Source of the DNA: Mrakia gelida
Taxonomy: Eukaryota > Basidiomycota > Tremellomycetes > Cystofilobasidiales > Mrakiaceae
Assembly: GCA_024345305.1 (NCBI GenBank)
Contig: BRON01000002.1
Span: 1,736,001-1,800,000 of the forward strand
Direction of reading: 5' to 3'
DNA: 64,000 nt
Positions 12,932-22,939 of this stretch are shown here, piece after piece (the first letter of the stretch is position 1; each line of letters opens with the position of its first letter). The notes under the pieces were generated by a model. The model saw only the letters and a program-made list of their open reading frames with translations. It had not been told where the DNA came from and made no database searches. The translations under genes were made by a program, and so were the position numbers.

Positions 12932-15900
12932 TCCCTCCCCGGAGCTCAGATCCCAACGCGAAGTCTCTGGCTCGGAAACCTCGACCCCGAGATCACGACG
13001 TCCGAGTTGATGCACATCTTCCACGCCTACGGAGCCATCGAGTCCCTTCGTCTTCTCCCCGACAAGGAGTGCGGATTCGTCAACTTCGTCGTTAAGGAGG
13101 ACGCCATTCGAGCGATGGAGGACGTCAGGAATCGACTGGGAGGAAGAATCTCCGCGACGGGAGGAGGAGGACCCGTTCGAGTTGGGTTCGGAAAGATCGA
13201 CAGCGTTCCTCTCGGACCTGGAGAGGCACCTCAGGTCATTGGAGGTCCTGCTGGAGGAGCTGGAGGAGCGTTCGCTGGACCTGGAGGACCGGGATCGGAG
13301 AGTCAGACGTCGCCGACCAGAGCTCTTTGGGTCGGGTCGATCCCAAGTTCGACGACGCCCGCTAGACTGCTCACGATCTTCTCGGTGTACGGACCTGTAG
13401 AGAGCGTGAGAGTCTTGACGCACAAGAACTGTGGATTCGTGGGTCTCTCCGTCTTCGTCCTCTTTTCGCCGCGCGAAATCGCACCGAGCTGACTCTCGAC
13501 TTCGTTTCCTCTTCCCTTTCCAGGTCAACTTCGAACGTCTCGACTCGGCCACCGTCGCTCGAAAGGCTCTCAATGGTCGAGATATCCTCGGACCTGAAGT
13601 CGGTGCTATCCGAATCGGATTGTGAGTCTTCGTTTCCCTTTTCGAGAAGTGAATCGCGTCTCCACCTCGACTGACTCGTTCCCTCTCCTTTCCCTCTCTC
13701 CTCCTTTCAGCGCTCGAGTTCCCAGCAAGACCGCTCCCAACGGAGTTCCCTTCGAAGCCTCTGGAATGCCTGGAATCGCCGACCTCTCCGTCGGAGCCTC
13801 GATCCACGCTCTTCGACAGATCAAGGGAGTCTCGGACATCCCTGCCGACCAACAGGTCCTCGGAGGTTCCATCGAGGACTACAGGTCCAACCTCGTCATT
13901 GATCTCGTCGGAGCTGGAGAGCATAAGCTGGTTGGGTCGAACGAAGCTGCTCCTACTGGTCCTGCTCCTTGGGTCGCGTCGGTTTCTGATCAGCAGGTTC
14001 GTCGCGTCTCCTCCCTCCCTCTTCTCTTCACTCGCTGACCCTCGCGCTTTTCGACCCAACAGATGATCATGCGAATTCTCAGTGGAGGTGGAAATGATCC
14101 TCAGACGGAAGCCGATATCCAGTCCGTGGCTGGTGAGTTCGCGACGAAGGAAGGAAGGCGAAGTCGAACTCGAGAGCTGACTCTCTTCTCCTTCTTCGCA
14201 GACTTCGCTCCTCCCGCGACCTACTACACCGCCATCCCTCTCATCAACGATCGAACTGCCAACCGAAGATTCGATGCTGCTAAGCTGAGGGAGATCAAAA
14301 AGAGACTCGAGAACCCTGGATGTACCGTCGAGGAGTTCGATGCCGTCGCAAACGAGGTGATGGAGGACGCTGTGGATCTTTCGAGCGATCGTGAGTCATC
14401 TTCGTCCCTCCCTTCCCGAAGCCCTGTACTTACCATGCGTTCCGTTCCTACAGACATCGGAAACACCGTCATCCAGAAGGTCTTCGAGAAGTGCTCGCCT
14501 CCCCTCAAGCTCATGCTCCTCGAACGGATCGCGCCTCATCTCGCTGCCATCGGATGTCACAAGAACGGTACCTGGGCTGCTCAGAAGGTACGCTTCCATC
14601 TACTACCGCCTCGATTTTTGAAGAAGCTGACTTGACCTCTCCTCTTCAGATCATCGACTGCTCGACGACTCCGGAGGAGATCGCCATCATCGCTCAGAGT
14701 CTTCGACCTTACACGCCTCCTTTGCTGCTCGACTCGTTCGGAAACTATGTCGGTGAGTGCCTGGACGCCTCTCGTGCACTGTGAAGGAGGATTCGTGAGA
14801 CTGACGGCTCGTTTGATCTCTTCGCGTCAACCAGTCTCGATTTGCATGCGATTCGGCGCTCCTGCCAACGATTGTGAGTCACGTTTCTGGCTTCTTCCTT
14901 TCTCTTGATTGCTCTTGCTGACCAGAACTTCTTGTCTCTCTTCCAGTCATCTTCGACGCGATCTGCGACCGACTTTGGGAGGTGGCTCAGGGAAGGTGAG
15001 TCGACCTTCTCCCTCTCCCCGCGACTTTCGAAGCTGACAGAGCTCCTCTCCTTCGTTTCAGGTTCGGAGCTCGAAGTCTCAGGACGTGCTTGGAGAGCCC
15101 TCACACTACTCTCAGGCAGAAGGTTCGTTCATTCTTGTTTTGTCGTCGCGCTGAACTTGGACTGATGCTCTCTTCCCTCTCTCACAGAAACGCGTCGCCG
15201 TTGCTGTCGTTCTCAACTCGATCCCTCTTGCTACGTCTCCCAACGGAGCTCTTCTCGTCACTTGGCTCGTGGTACGTCTCTCCTCTTTCTTCGTCGTGAT
15301 CAATTCGTCGCTGACTTGAGCCTCTCTCGCTTCCGCCTCGCAGGACACGTCCGCTCTCCCTGGACGATTCAGACTGCTCGCTCCTCGATTCGCTCCTCAT
15401 CTCGCTCATCTCTGCACTCACAAGCTCGCTTCGACTGCTGTGCTTCGAATCATCAACCAGCGGTCTGATCTCGATGGTGAGTGGGAGTCGAGAAGCGACG
15501 AATCGTCGAGTCGAGTCGAGGAACGAATCTGACCTTCGTCTCTTTCTCTCCAGCTTCTCGACTCATCTTGAACAAGATCTTCTCGTCTCCCAACGATCAG
15601 GTGCTCATCGATATCCTCGGAGACCGTGAGTCGTCGATCTCGTCTCTCGAGCCCGTCGAGCAAACGCTGACGCTCCGTTCGCTCTTCCCTTCTTCAAGAA
15701 ATCCACGGAGTCAACGTCATCCAAAAAATCGTCACCTCCACCGCTCTCGACGCTGCCGAGAAGGCTCCTCTCATTGAGGCCACCAAGAAGGTCCTCCTGC
15801 ACCTCCAGGTCTCGGCGTCGCAGTCGTACCGAAGGCTCCTCGAGGTCAGTCGAGACGCGTCCCTTCTCTCGCGACGTCGAACCTCTCGAACTGACTCCTC

Positions 15901-16639
15901 TTTTTCTTCATCACTCTTCAGGACGTCGGACTCCCTCACGTTGCTCCACCTCCTACTGCTGCTCCCTCGTCGTATGCAGCTGGCTCAGGCTTCGTCGGAG
16001 GAAGGCAGGCGAACCAAGGCGCTCGATACCCTCCCGCCTACCCTTCCTACGCCCTCAACCTCCCCATGGCCTACGATCCTGCGTTGATGATGGGGATGTC
16101 GAACCTCTCGGTCAACAACTCGTGGTCTCCCAACCTCGCTCCTCTCGTTATCGGAGCAGGAGGTCAGCCTTCGTTCGGTCAAGCGATGGGAGCGCCAGCG
16201 GATCAGTACGGCCACAGCACTCCTCCTACCTTCTCTCCTACCTCGGATCCGTTCAACCCTTTCGCTGTGAGTGCATCGCCGACTTCTGCGATCTACCGAA
16301 GAACGAGAATCGGTGTCGCTGACGTCGTTTCATCTTCTCTTTCGTCCAGAGTCCTCCTCGCTCCGAGGCTCGACTTCCCCCAGGCAACTTCCGACGACCC
16401 AGCGGTCGAGGGAGTGACAAGAGCACGAACGGTAGCGGTCGAAGCACTCCTCAGCAACCTCAGCAGTCTGCTTTCGAGCCCCAGCCGTGGCAAAGAAGGC
16501 AGGACCATCTCGTGAGTCGAGATTCGTCTAGTTTCGCGTCCGAGCTCTCCCTACGCTGACTCGTCTTCCTTTCTCGCTTCTACAGTACGGATTGCAAGCT
16601 CAGATGGAGTACGCTGGTGGCTTCGGTGGTCAGCCTTGA
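11264..16639 (+). CDS. Puf-family RNA-binding protein with two RRMs (JSN1/PUF2 type)
   Basis: The protein should bind specific mRNA 3' UTRs and control their decay, translation or localisation. It starts MSLNPTNESKGKTPPPPPP. A long Ser/Asn/Gln-rich N-terminal half ends in a glutamine tract (CAG/CAA run, about 12888-12933). RRM1 (about aa 473-545) begins SLWLGNLDPEITTSELMHIF and has CGFVNFV as RNP1. RRM2 (about aa 592-670) begins ALWVGSIPSSTTPARLLTIF and has NCGFVNFE across an intron. Pumilio repeats follow, seen as HALRQIKGV, DIGNTVIQKVFEKCSPPLKLML, GCHKNGTWAAQKIIDC and DSFGNYV. The C-terminus is Pro/Ser-rich and ends GGFGGQP before TGA at 16637. Two RRMs ahead of a PUM domain is the layout of yeast Jsn1/Puf2-like proteins, not Puf3. 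At well over 1100 aa it is among the largest genes here. Confidence 0.9.
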
Positions 16640-17610
16640 TGGCTCCTTTCTTCTCTCTTCTCGTTCATAAAAACATCCATCTCTTTCGCGTTCTCGTCGT
16701 CTGTTTTCTACGTCCTCTCTCTCTCCCAACCCTCTTGCTTTCGTTTGCTTCTCTCTCTCTCTCTCCTCCCTTGTAGAACGGACACGTCTTCTTCTCTCTT
16801 CTCCTCTTCTCTTTGCTTGAATCCTCTCTCGCTCCCCCCCATTGTGTTACTAGCCAGTTCTCTCCCTTTCTCGCTTTGCATCTGTTTTCTTGGTCGTTCT
16901 CGCGCGCGCTCTCCCTCGACGGTCCCATCTTTGACTGTCTCTCCTCCTTTGCTTCCCCGTTTTCATACGTCTTTTTTTTGCTTCCCACGTTCCTTTTGCC
17001 TTACCCCTCCTTTTTTGCTTTGCTCGTTACCGTCTCTGAGATCTACCTTGCAGCTCGAATCTGGAAGAAAAGGTGAGCTGCGGGTTGTTCCCGAGCTCGA
17101 AGAGGGAGGAGGAGGTCGCCCTCTCGCCTTCTGAACTCCAACCTCGTCCCCTCGCTCGCGCTTTCCTCCGACCTTCCTCCCCTTCCATCCATCCTCCTCC
17201 ACACCTCACCCCGTTAGTAACCATCCCATACACTCTCTCGAGCGACATGGACAGTCCCCATCTGGATCCCGAGACGAAAGGAGGAGAGGAAGGAAAGGGA
17301 TCCAAGCGTTTGTTGTCTGGCTTTGGGTCAGGCGACGTCCGTCCACCGCCCTCCCTGCTCCCCCACGACCTTGTCTATAGACAAGAGTGGTACTCAGCTG
17401 TAGAGGGAGATTGTAGCTCCAGGATGATGGGCTTGTTGACGTACCAGAGGTTGATGTTGGATTGTAAGAGGACGATTTTGAGCTGACCTTTCTCCTCTTT
17501 CGTTCGCCCATGCTCCTCCTCCCTTCCCCTCGTCTCTCTCCCTCCCTCTCCCCACCCTCCATCTTCCCATCTCTTTAAATCCGACTTTCCGTCCTCAGTC
17601 TCTTCTAGAT
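16640..17610 (+). other. Intergenic: Puf 3' end and CDC42 5' leader
   Basis: This 970-bp stretch is strongly pyrimidine-rich on the plus strand (long CT/TTCTC runs from about 16680 to 17030) and contains no convincing coding frame. Close to CDC42, a CTGACC at about 17484 followed by TCCTCAG near 17597 looks like the end of a 5' leader intron. A GTGAGC near 17073 is a candidate donor. Confidence 0.45.
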
Positions 17611-19222
17611 ATGCAGACCATCAAATGTGTACGTCCTCGTTCATCCTCATTTCTCCTTGTCGTTCTCTTGTGCTTCGTTGAACTGACCCGCCTCCTCCTT
17701 CTCCCTTCCTCAACTCAACAGGTCGTCGTCAGTACAACAAGCCTCCCTTCCTCCATCCTCGTCTTCATCACCATCACCCTTTTACTCACTCGTTCTTCAT
17801 CTCGTTCTTCTTCCCTCAGGTCGGTGACGGAGCTGTCGGAAAGGTGAGTCTTTCTTTCTTCCCAGCTCGAACGAGACAGAAGGAGCGTGCAAGCTGATCG
17901 CTCAACCTTCTCTCCCTCTCGCCCTTCCTCAGACCTGTCTGTTGATCTCATACACTACCAACGTTCGTTCATCTTCCCCTCCTGTCTCTCTTCCGTGTCA
18001 ATTGTTGCTGACTCTCTACTCCTTGGCTCTGTCTTCTCGCGACCACAGAAAGTTAGCACCTCTTTCCGACCCCTCCCCTCCCTCCTCCTTCCTCCGCCCC
18101 CTGTGGCTCGCGAACCCCTTGCGAGCAGATCCTGATCTCTTCCTCCCCTCCCCTGCCTTCGCCTCGCTCGCTCATAGTTCCCCAGTGAATACGTCCCTAC
18201 GGTTTTCGACAACTGTGAGTTCAAGCTCGAGTCCGAGAAACAAGAGGCGAAGGAGAGAGCTCGAAGCTGACCTCTTGGTTCGGTGTTTCCCCTTCCCCCT
18301 CCTTCCTCTAGACGCGGTCACGGTCATGATTGGAGAGGATCCTTACACCCTCGGACTGTTCGATACTGCCGGTTCGTTCCCGCCTTCTTGGTTTGAGCCG
18401 TCGCCTTGAGCTCGTCGCTGATATCGAACCCTTTCCCTTCGCTTTCGCGCTCCTCCAGGTCAGGAGGATTACGACCGACTTCGACCCCTTTCCTATCCTC
18501 AAACCGACGGTGAGTCTTCCCTCTACATCAGTCGCGTCCTATCTCGCGCCACCCCTTCGTCCACCTCCCCATCTCTTCACCAAATCCTGACTCGTTCTCG
18601 TCCCTTCCTGCTCGCTCCCCCCTCAGTCTTCCTCGTCTGCTTCTCCGTCACCTCCCCAGCGTCGTTCGAGAACGTCAAGGAGAAGTGGTTCCCTGAGGTC
18701 CACCACCACTGCCCAGGAGTCCCCTGCCTCATCGTAGGAACCCAGGTCGATCTTCGGGACGACCCCGCCGTTCAGGAGAAGCTCGCCAAACAGAAGCAGC
18801 GACCCGTTCAGCACGACGCCGGAGAGAAGCTCGCGAGGGAGCTCGGAGCCGTGAAGTACGTGGAGTGCTCGGCGTTGACGCAGAAGGGGTTGAAGAACGT
18901 GTTCGACGAGGTGAGTAAATCGCGTCTTGCGGTTGGTTTCGAGGAGGACAGGGAGGAAGGAGAGGAAGGAGGGCAGTTGGGTTCGCACGATTAGGTCGTC
19001 TCGAGAGAGCGCGTTTGCTGATCTTGTCTTTCTTTTATCGTACACTCTCTTCAGGCCATCGTCGCCGCTCTGGAGCCTCCCGTGGTCAAGAAGAAGTACG
19101 TCTTCGTCTCTGAGCCTCGCTTTCCACCTCTCGTCCTCCTCCCGCGTCGAACCTCGAACTGACCCCCTTCCTTCCTTCGTCGCTCGCTCGCACCTCACAG
19201 GAAGGGATGCACGATTCTTTAA
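17611..19222 (+). CDS. CDC42: Rho-family GTPase Cdc42 (11 exons, two microexons)
   Basis: This small GTPase sets cell polarity and actin organisation at the plasma membrane. Spliced sequence: [16 protein letters not shown] (P-loop), [23 protein letters not shown] (switch I), [37 protein letters not shown] (switch II), [56 protein letters not shown], and a polybasic KKKK tail with CAAX box CTIL. The final Leu predicts geranylgeranylation. The sequence is nearly the textbook Cdc42, not Rac or Rho. Two exons are tiny: GTCGTC (17722-17727) encodes Val-Val of the P-loop strand, and AAA (18049-18051) encodes the single Lys27. Both are needed to restore invariant residues, and both are flanked by AG and GT. 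Length is about 191 aa, normal for the family. Confidence 0.96.
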
Positions 19223-20284
19223 ATAGAGAGAACCAACCCACCACCTCGACTTTACTTACCTAGACTTCCCCCTCGTCCCTTCACACCATAACTCAACCCA
19301 AACCCACATCTTTCATTCGTTCGCACGCGACCCCACCCACAACCTCCTCCACCTCCTCTGTACCACTCTTTTGATTCGTCCCCTACCTCCTTTCCTTCGG
19401 ATCACCTCCCTCTCCCTCTCCCATCTCGTCATCATTTTTGGCCTCTCCTCCTCACCTTCGTTTCGAACGTAAGTATCCCCATCCGACCAATCACGCGTTG
19501 CTTTTGCTCCTCTCCCTCCCTCCCTCTCTCCAGTCTTCGTCTACCTCTTTTTTATCCATACGACTATTCTTTCGTTCTCTTTTTTCTTGGCTCTTTCTCA
19601 GGTTTTCTCTCTCTACGTTTCACGCCTTCTCTTCTCCCTCGTCTTTCCTTGGTTCTTCGTCTTGCTTTGCTTTTGCCCTTTTCTTCCTTCTTCTTCTTCT
19701 TCTTCTTTACTTACGTTAGGTCGGGTGAGGGACAGAGCTTGGGGCTAGGGTAGAGAGGCTGAATGCAATACGAACACAAATTGAATCTTGACGAGCGAGG
19801 CGGTGGGAGGGAGAGAGGGACGAGACGCGTCGGGTCTTGAGGTGTGGTTTCGAGGTGGAGGTTCGAGGTCCGTTGTTTCCCCGAAGCACGCTCACGTAGC
19901 TCCAGCTTTGAGCGACGTGACCAAGTATATGCCAACCGAGCAGCTTTCAGCTCCCCTCGGCTCGAGAAGACTGGACCTCGACGCGACCCACCGATCTCGA
20001 GACGCTCTCGTTGGTGTTGCGCCTTTCTAGCAGCAGCGCCGGCAAGACCAGCTTCAAGATCGACCTTCTCAATCACTCTCTATCCACATTTCTCTCTCTC
20101 GCTTCTCTTGACCACCAGAGAAAATTTGGAAGGTCGTCCGAGAAAGCGTCATCCTCGTCTCAGCCCGACCGAGGCTGGGCCTCGCATCGAGACTCACTTC
20201 CTTCGTTCCTTCCACCTCGCCTCCTCCTTCCAAACCACTTCAGTCGGATTCAACCCCAACTTGCTCTCCCCCCCCCTCTCTACG
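19223..20284. other. Intergenic between CDC42 and small membrane protein gene
   Basis: About 1.06 kb without a supported gene. The first half is pyrimidine-rich, with a TTC trinucleotide run near 19682-19710, and probably holds the CDC42 3' UTR. The second half should hold the promoter and leader of the gene at 20285. An open frame starting upstream at 19844 runs into that gene but has unconvincing codon use. Confidence 0.4.
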
Positions 20285-20743
20285 ATGTCCTCCCCCTCCC
20301 CTTCAACTTCAAACGACCGCAAACCCCTCCTCCCAACACACGTCAACTCAACCCATCGACTCTCCTCCCCTCGAATCTCCTTCCCCTCCTCCTCCTCGAA
20401 GCCCACGAACAGCACCGACTCAGCAGGGGACCAGCACCTCGCTCCTTGGATGAACCAAACGGACCTCGCAGATCGACCTGGGATCCCAAAACTTACGAGA
20501 GAGGTGAGTTCAGCGATCCAGGGAAGACGGAAGGAAAGGACGAAGCTCAACATGAGGTCGACCTTCCCTCCCCTCCCTCCCTCACCTCGACTGACCCTCC
20601 TTCCGCTTCGTCGGTCGCAGTGCTTCTGGTCCGAACTCAAATGCTACGGGAAATGGGTCGTCCTCATCGGAACGATCAACGGGATCTTGATTGGGTTGGG
20701 ACTTTGGGTTTATTTCTCGAACCTCCATCGAGGCAAGGGTTGA
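20285..20743 (+). CDS. Small Ser-rich protein with one C-terminal membrane helix
   Basis: No family recognised. Exon 1 encodes MSSPSPSTSNDRKPLLPTH and a Ser/Pro/Thr-rich stretch ending in LADRPGIPKLTRE at a GTGAGT donor. An intron with a CTGACC branch ends in GTCGCAG. Exon 2 encodes CFWSELKCYGKWVV, then the hydrophobic segment LIGTINGILIGLGLWVYFSNL and the basic tail HRGKG before TGA at 20741. The protein is about 120 aa with a soluble, disordered N-terminus and one helix near the C-terminus, so tail-anchored topology is likely (inference). RKPLLP near the start resembles an acidic-free dileucine sorting signal, but this is weak. A possible further exon downstream is described at 21002-21289. 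Confidence 0.6.
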   Translation: MSSPSPSTSNDRKPLLPTHVNSTHRLSSPRISFPSSSSKPTNSTDSAGDQHLAPWMNQTDLADRPGIPKLTREVSSAIQGRRKERTKLNMRSTFPPLPPSPRLTLLPLRRSQCFWSELKCYGKWVVLIGTINGILIGLGLWVYFSNLHRGKG

Positions 20744-21001
20744 GCGTCGAAGGGGGGATGTTTCGCTCGTTCGCTCTTTCATTTACGACCCTCTCTCTCC
20801 CTCTTTTGATGACTTTCACGATTCTTTGGATAGGGGAGTTGAGAGGTTGAGATGTGAGGGAAGGAGGTGGAGAGTCTAGGGAGGGAGTGCAGGCGGTGGA
20901 CAAAGGAGGGAACGGAAGAGAGCGAGCGAGGCTCAGAGTCGACGGTCGCACTCGCTCTCGCTCGTTTTTTCTCCTCTCTTGGTCTCTCACTCCCGCTGTC
21001 C

Positions 21002-21289
21002 TTATCAACTCGGAACCAGTTGAGGTTTAGAATCCATGATCGGATCCCTCGATCGGACGAGGAGACTGATGTGAGTCCGACGCGTCGTCGCCTTCTGTTC
21101 GTCCTCTTCAATGCGACTCCTCTGACCTCACCTCTTTCTTCCTCCTTCCAGCGCATCATTAAACAAATCCCTCACCTCCTTTACGAGCTCGGCTTCTACA
21201 CGGCGGGAAGCAAGGTCTCGAGGTCGAGCAAGGGAGCGGCCGTCGATTCGTCTTCAAAACGGTTCGAGAGAGCGAACACGACAAGCTGA
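21002..21289 (+). other. Possible spliced plus-strand exon pair of unknown gene
   Basis: A clear intron signal lies here: GTGAGT at 21071, CTGACC near 21122, and TTCCAG before 21153. Joined in one frame, the flanks read RIPRSDEETD then RIIKQIPHLLYELGFYTAGSK, which looks like real helical protein and continues to a TGA after NTTS. I cannot find a start codon or connect it firmly to the gene ending at 20743. It may be an extra 3' exon of that gene, a 3' UTR intron, or a small separate gene. Confidence 0.3.
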
Positions 21290-21337
21290 AACTTGCGAGG
21301 ATAAAAGAGATAGAGTACACTTGGTAAATGAATACGA

Positions 21338-22726
21338 TTAGATATCTGCATCTCCGATCCTCTTCCTCATCTTCGCCGACCTCTTCTCCTTCTCCTGCTT
21401 TTCCCACGCGTCCCTCGCCCTCTGCTCTACCGCTCTGCGTTCCATCTCGATCTTCTCCAGTTCTTCCCGCTCGATCTGCTCCTTCTCCAGCTGGTCTCGA
21501 AGGGTTTGAGTGATTCCGAGAGGGAGGATGGGATCTCGCCAGCGAGCCTGAGCAAACGAACGAAGAACGAGAACGCGACGAGGTCAGCTCAGCTCGACGC
21601 GATTTTTTTTGGGCGAAGACGCGTTCGTTTGCCAGCTTCGCTGCTCGCTGAGCAGACGAGAGAACAGCCGAGACTGTATGCAGCAATCCGAAAGGCAAGA
21701 TCAAGACACTCACAAGTACTCTCGTCGCGTCCGTATCTTGAATCAACTCCCCCTTCGAATCCGTCTTCCCCGAGTTCGCCCTCCCCATCTCTGCTCCCAA
21801 CCTCAGATCGTTCCCTCCACCCTCCGCCGTCCTCTTCGTCGCAGCTCTGATCTTCGCGTGATCCGAGCTGGACATATCCTCGCGCTTGGTCCGTTGGTTG
21901 AGCGTCTGCTTTGGCTCCGAAACCAGCACTTCCAGGCCCCACTCGGGTCGAACAACACACAAGTACCGTCCGAGATCCTCCTCCAGGACCTTGACGTCTG
22001 TGTGGAACTCTTCGGCGAGAGCTTGGACGTCGGGACCGGAGCGAACGTGGTGGCGGCGGTAGAGGAGGTTGACGAGCTCGGAGGAGGTGAGACGGTTTTG
22101 GAGTTGGTCGGGAGTTGGGGTGGGGTCGAGACCGCTGACGGTAGGAAAGGAGATGCGGTCGGTTGCTCGAGAGTGGAAGAGGGGGGTGAAAGGGGAGGCG
22201 GAGGCCTTGGAGGAAGAGTGCGAAGAAGGGAGGAGATGGGGAGAGGGTGGTGAGCTTTGACCTTCCTTCCCATCTCTTCGCTTCGAGCAGGACACTCACT
22301 GGAGGAGCATCGTAAGCCGAGTTCGCAGGGATCTCGACCTGGCCTATCTCTGAGAGGCGAGAGAGGAGAGTTGGATCTGAGCCATCTCGTTGAATCGCTG
22401 GAAACGAAGGGAGGGAGCCAGTTAGCTTCGACGAGTTGGTGGATCGAAGCGCTTCACCTGTTCTCCCCAAACTCACCTTCCGTCTTGTTTTCACTCGCAC
22501 CATGCTGAGAGGAAGATGAGCCAGATCCTAGGTCGTTGTTTGGAGGAGGTTGAGATGGAGAGGATGGATCGGAGGACGAAGAAGGAGGAGGAGTGGGGCG
22601 AGATGATGGGGGAGGAAGGAAGGAGATCGGGGGAGGTGGGAAGGTCACTCCTGCTGGAGGGATGAGAGGACTCTTAGGAAACGATCTCGAAGCTCCTTTG
22701 GCGACTTTGGAGGTTGAAGATCCCAT
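21338..22726 (-). CDS. Hypothetical protein with N-myristoylation start
   Basis: Four exons. The start MGSSTSKVAKGASRSF fits the N-myristoylation consensus (Gly2, Ser6). A Pro/Ser-rich exon follows, then IQRDGSDPTLLSRLSEIGQVEIPANSAYDAPP. Exon 3 has a helical block, LTSSELVNLLYRRHHVRSG with DVQALAEEFHTDVKVLEEDL, then RYLCVVRPEWGL. The last exon is a highly charged helix rich in Glu, Lys and Arg, ending MRKRIGDADI before TAA at 21340-21338. The myristoyl start plus the LNLL...EE...L..YL helical block loosely recalls the complex I assembly factor NDUFAF4 (UPF0240), but this is only a hint. It is divergent from the aldo/keto reductase gene, with 213 bp between start codons. Confidence 0.65.
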
Positions 22727-22939
22727 CGAGAAGGCAGAAAGTGGAGTTTGGTGAGGCTGGACGTTGAAGAGAAGGACGAAGAGGAGACGTCGCGAGCGAG
22801 CTCGACGTTCCGCGAGCCCGAATCGGCCCTCCTTCGAAGCGGGTCATCTTTTCTTCGCTCCCTTCGACGCCCATCACCTCTTTTGGCCTGTTCGCCTTCG
22901 TTACCTCAGTCGGCCCAACCCCTTCAAACTTTTGGAACC
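22727..22939. promoter_or_regulatory. Shared divergent promoter, hypothetical / AKR
   Basis: Only 213 bp separate the start codons of two oppositely oriented genes, so they probably share promoter sequence. I see no TATA box and no named site. Confidence 0.45.

Noticed and set aside
12888..12933. CAG-rich run as a microsatellite of separate interest
   Set aside because: It is a normal glutamine tract in the coding sequence of the Puf/RRM protein, interrupted by CAA codons.
12437..14059. A 540-codon open frame on the minus strand opposite the Puf/RRM gene
   Set aside because: It is a shadow of the well-supported plus-strand gene. It is Ser/Arg/Leu-rich from reverse-read CAG and TCG codons and crosses real plus-strand introns.
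22300..22503. Long minus-strand frame overlapping the second exon of the myristoylation-type gene (21589-22503)
   Set aside because: It runs through clear introns of the correct minus-strand gene in another frame and has no domain.
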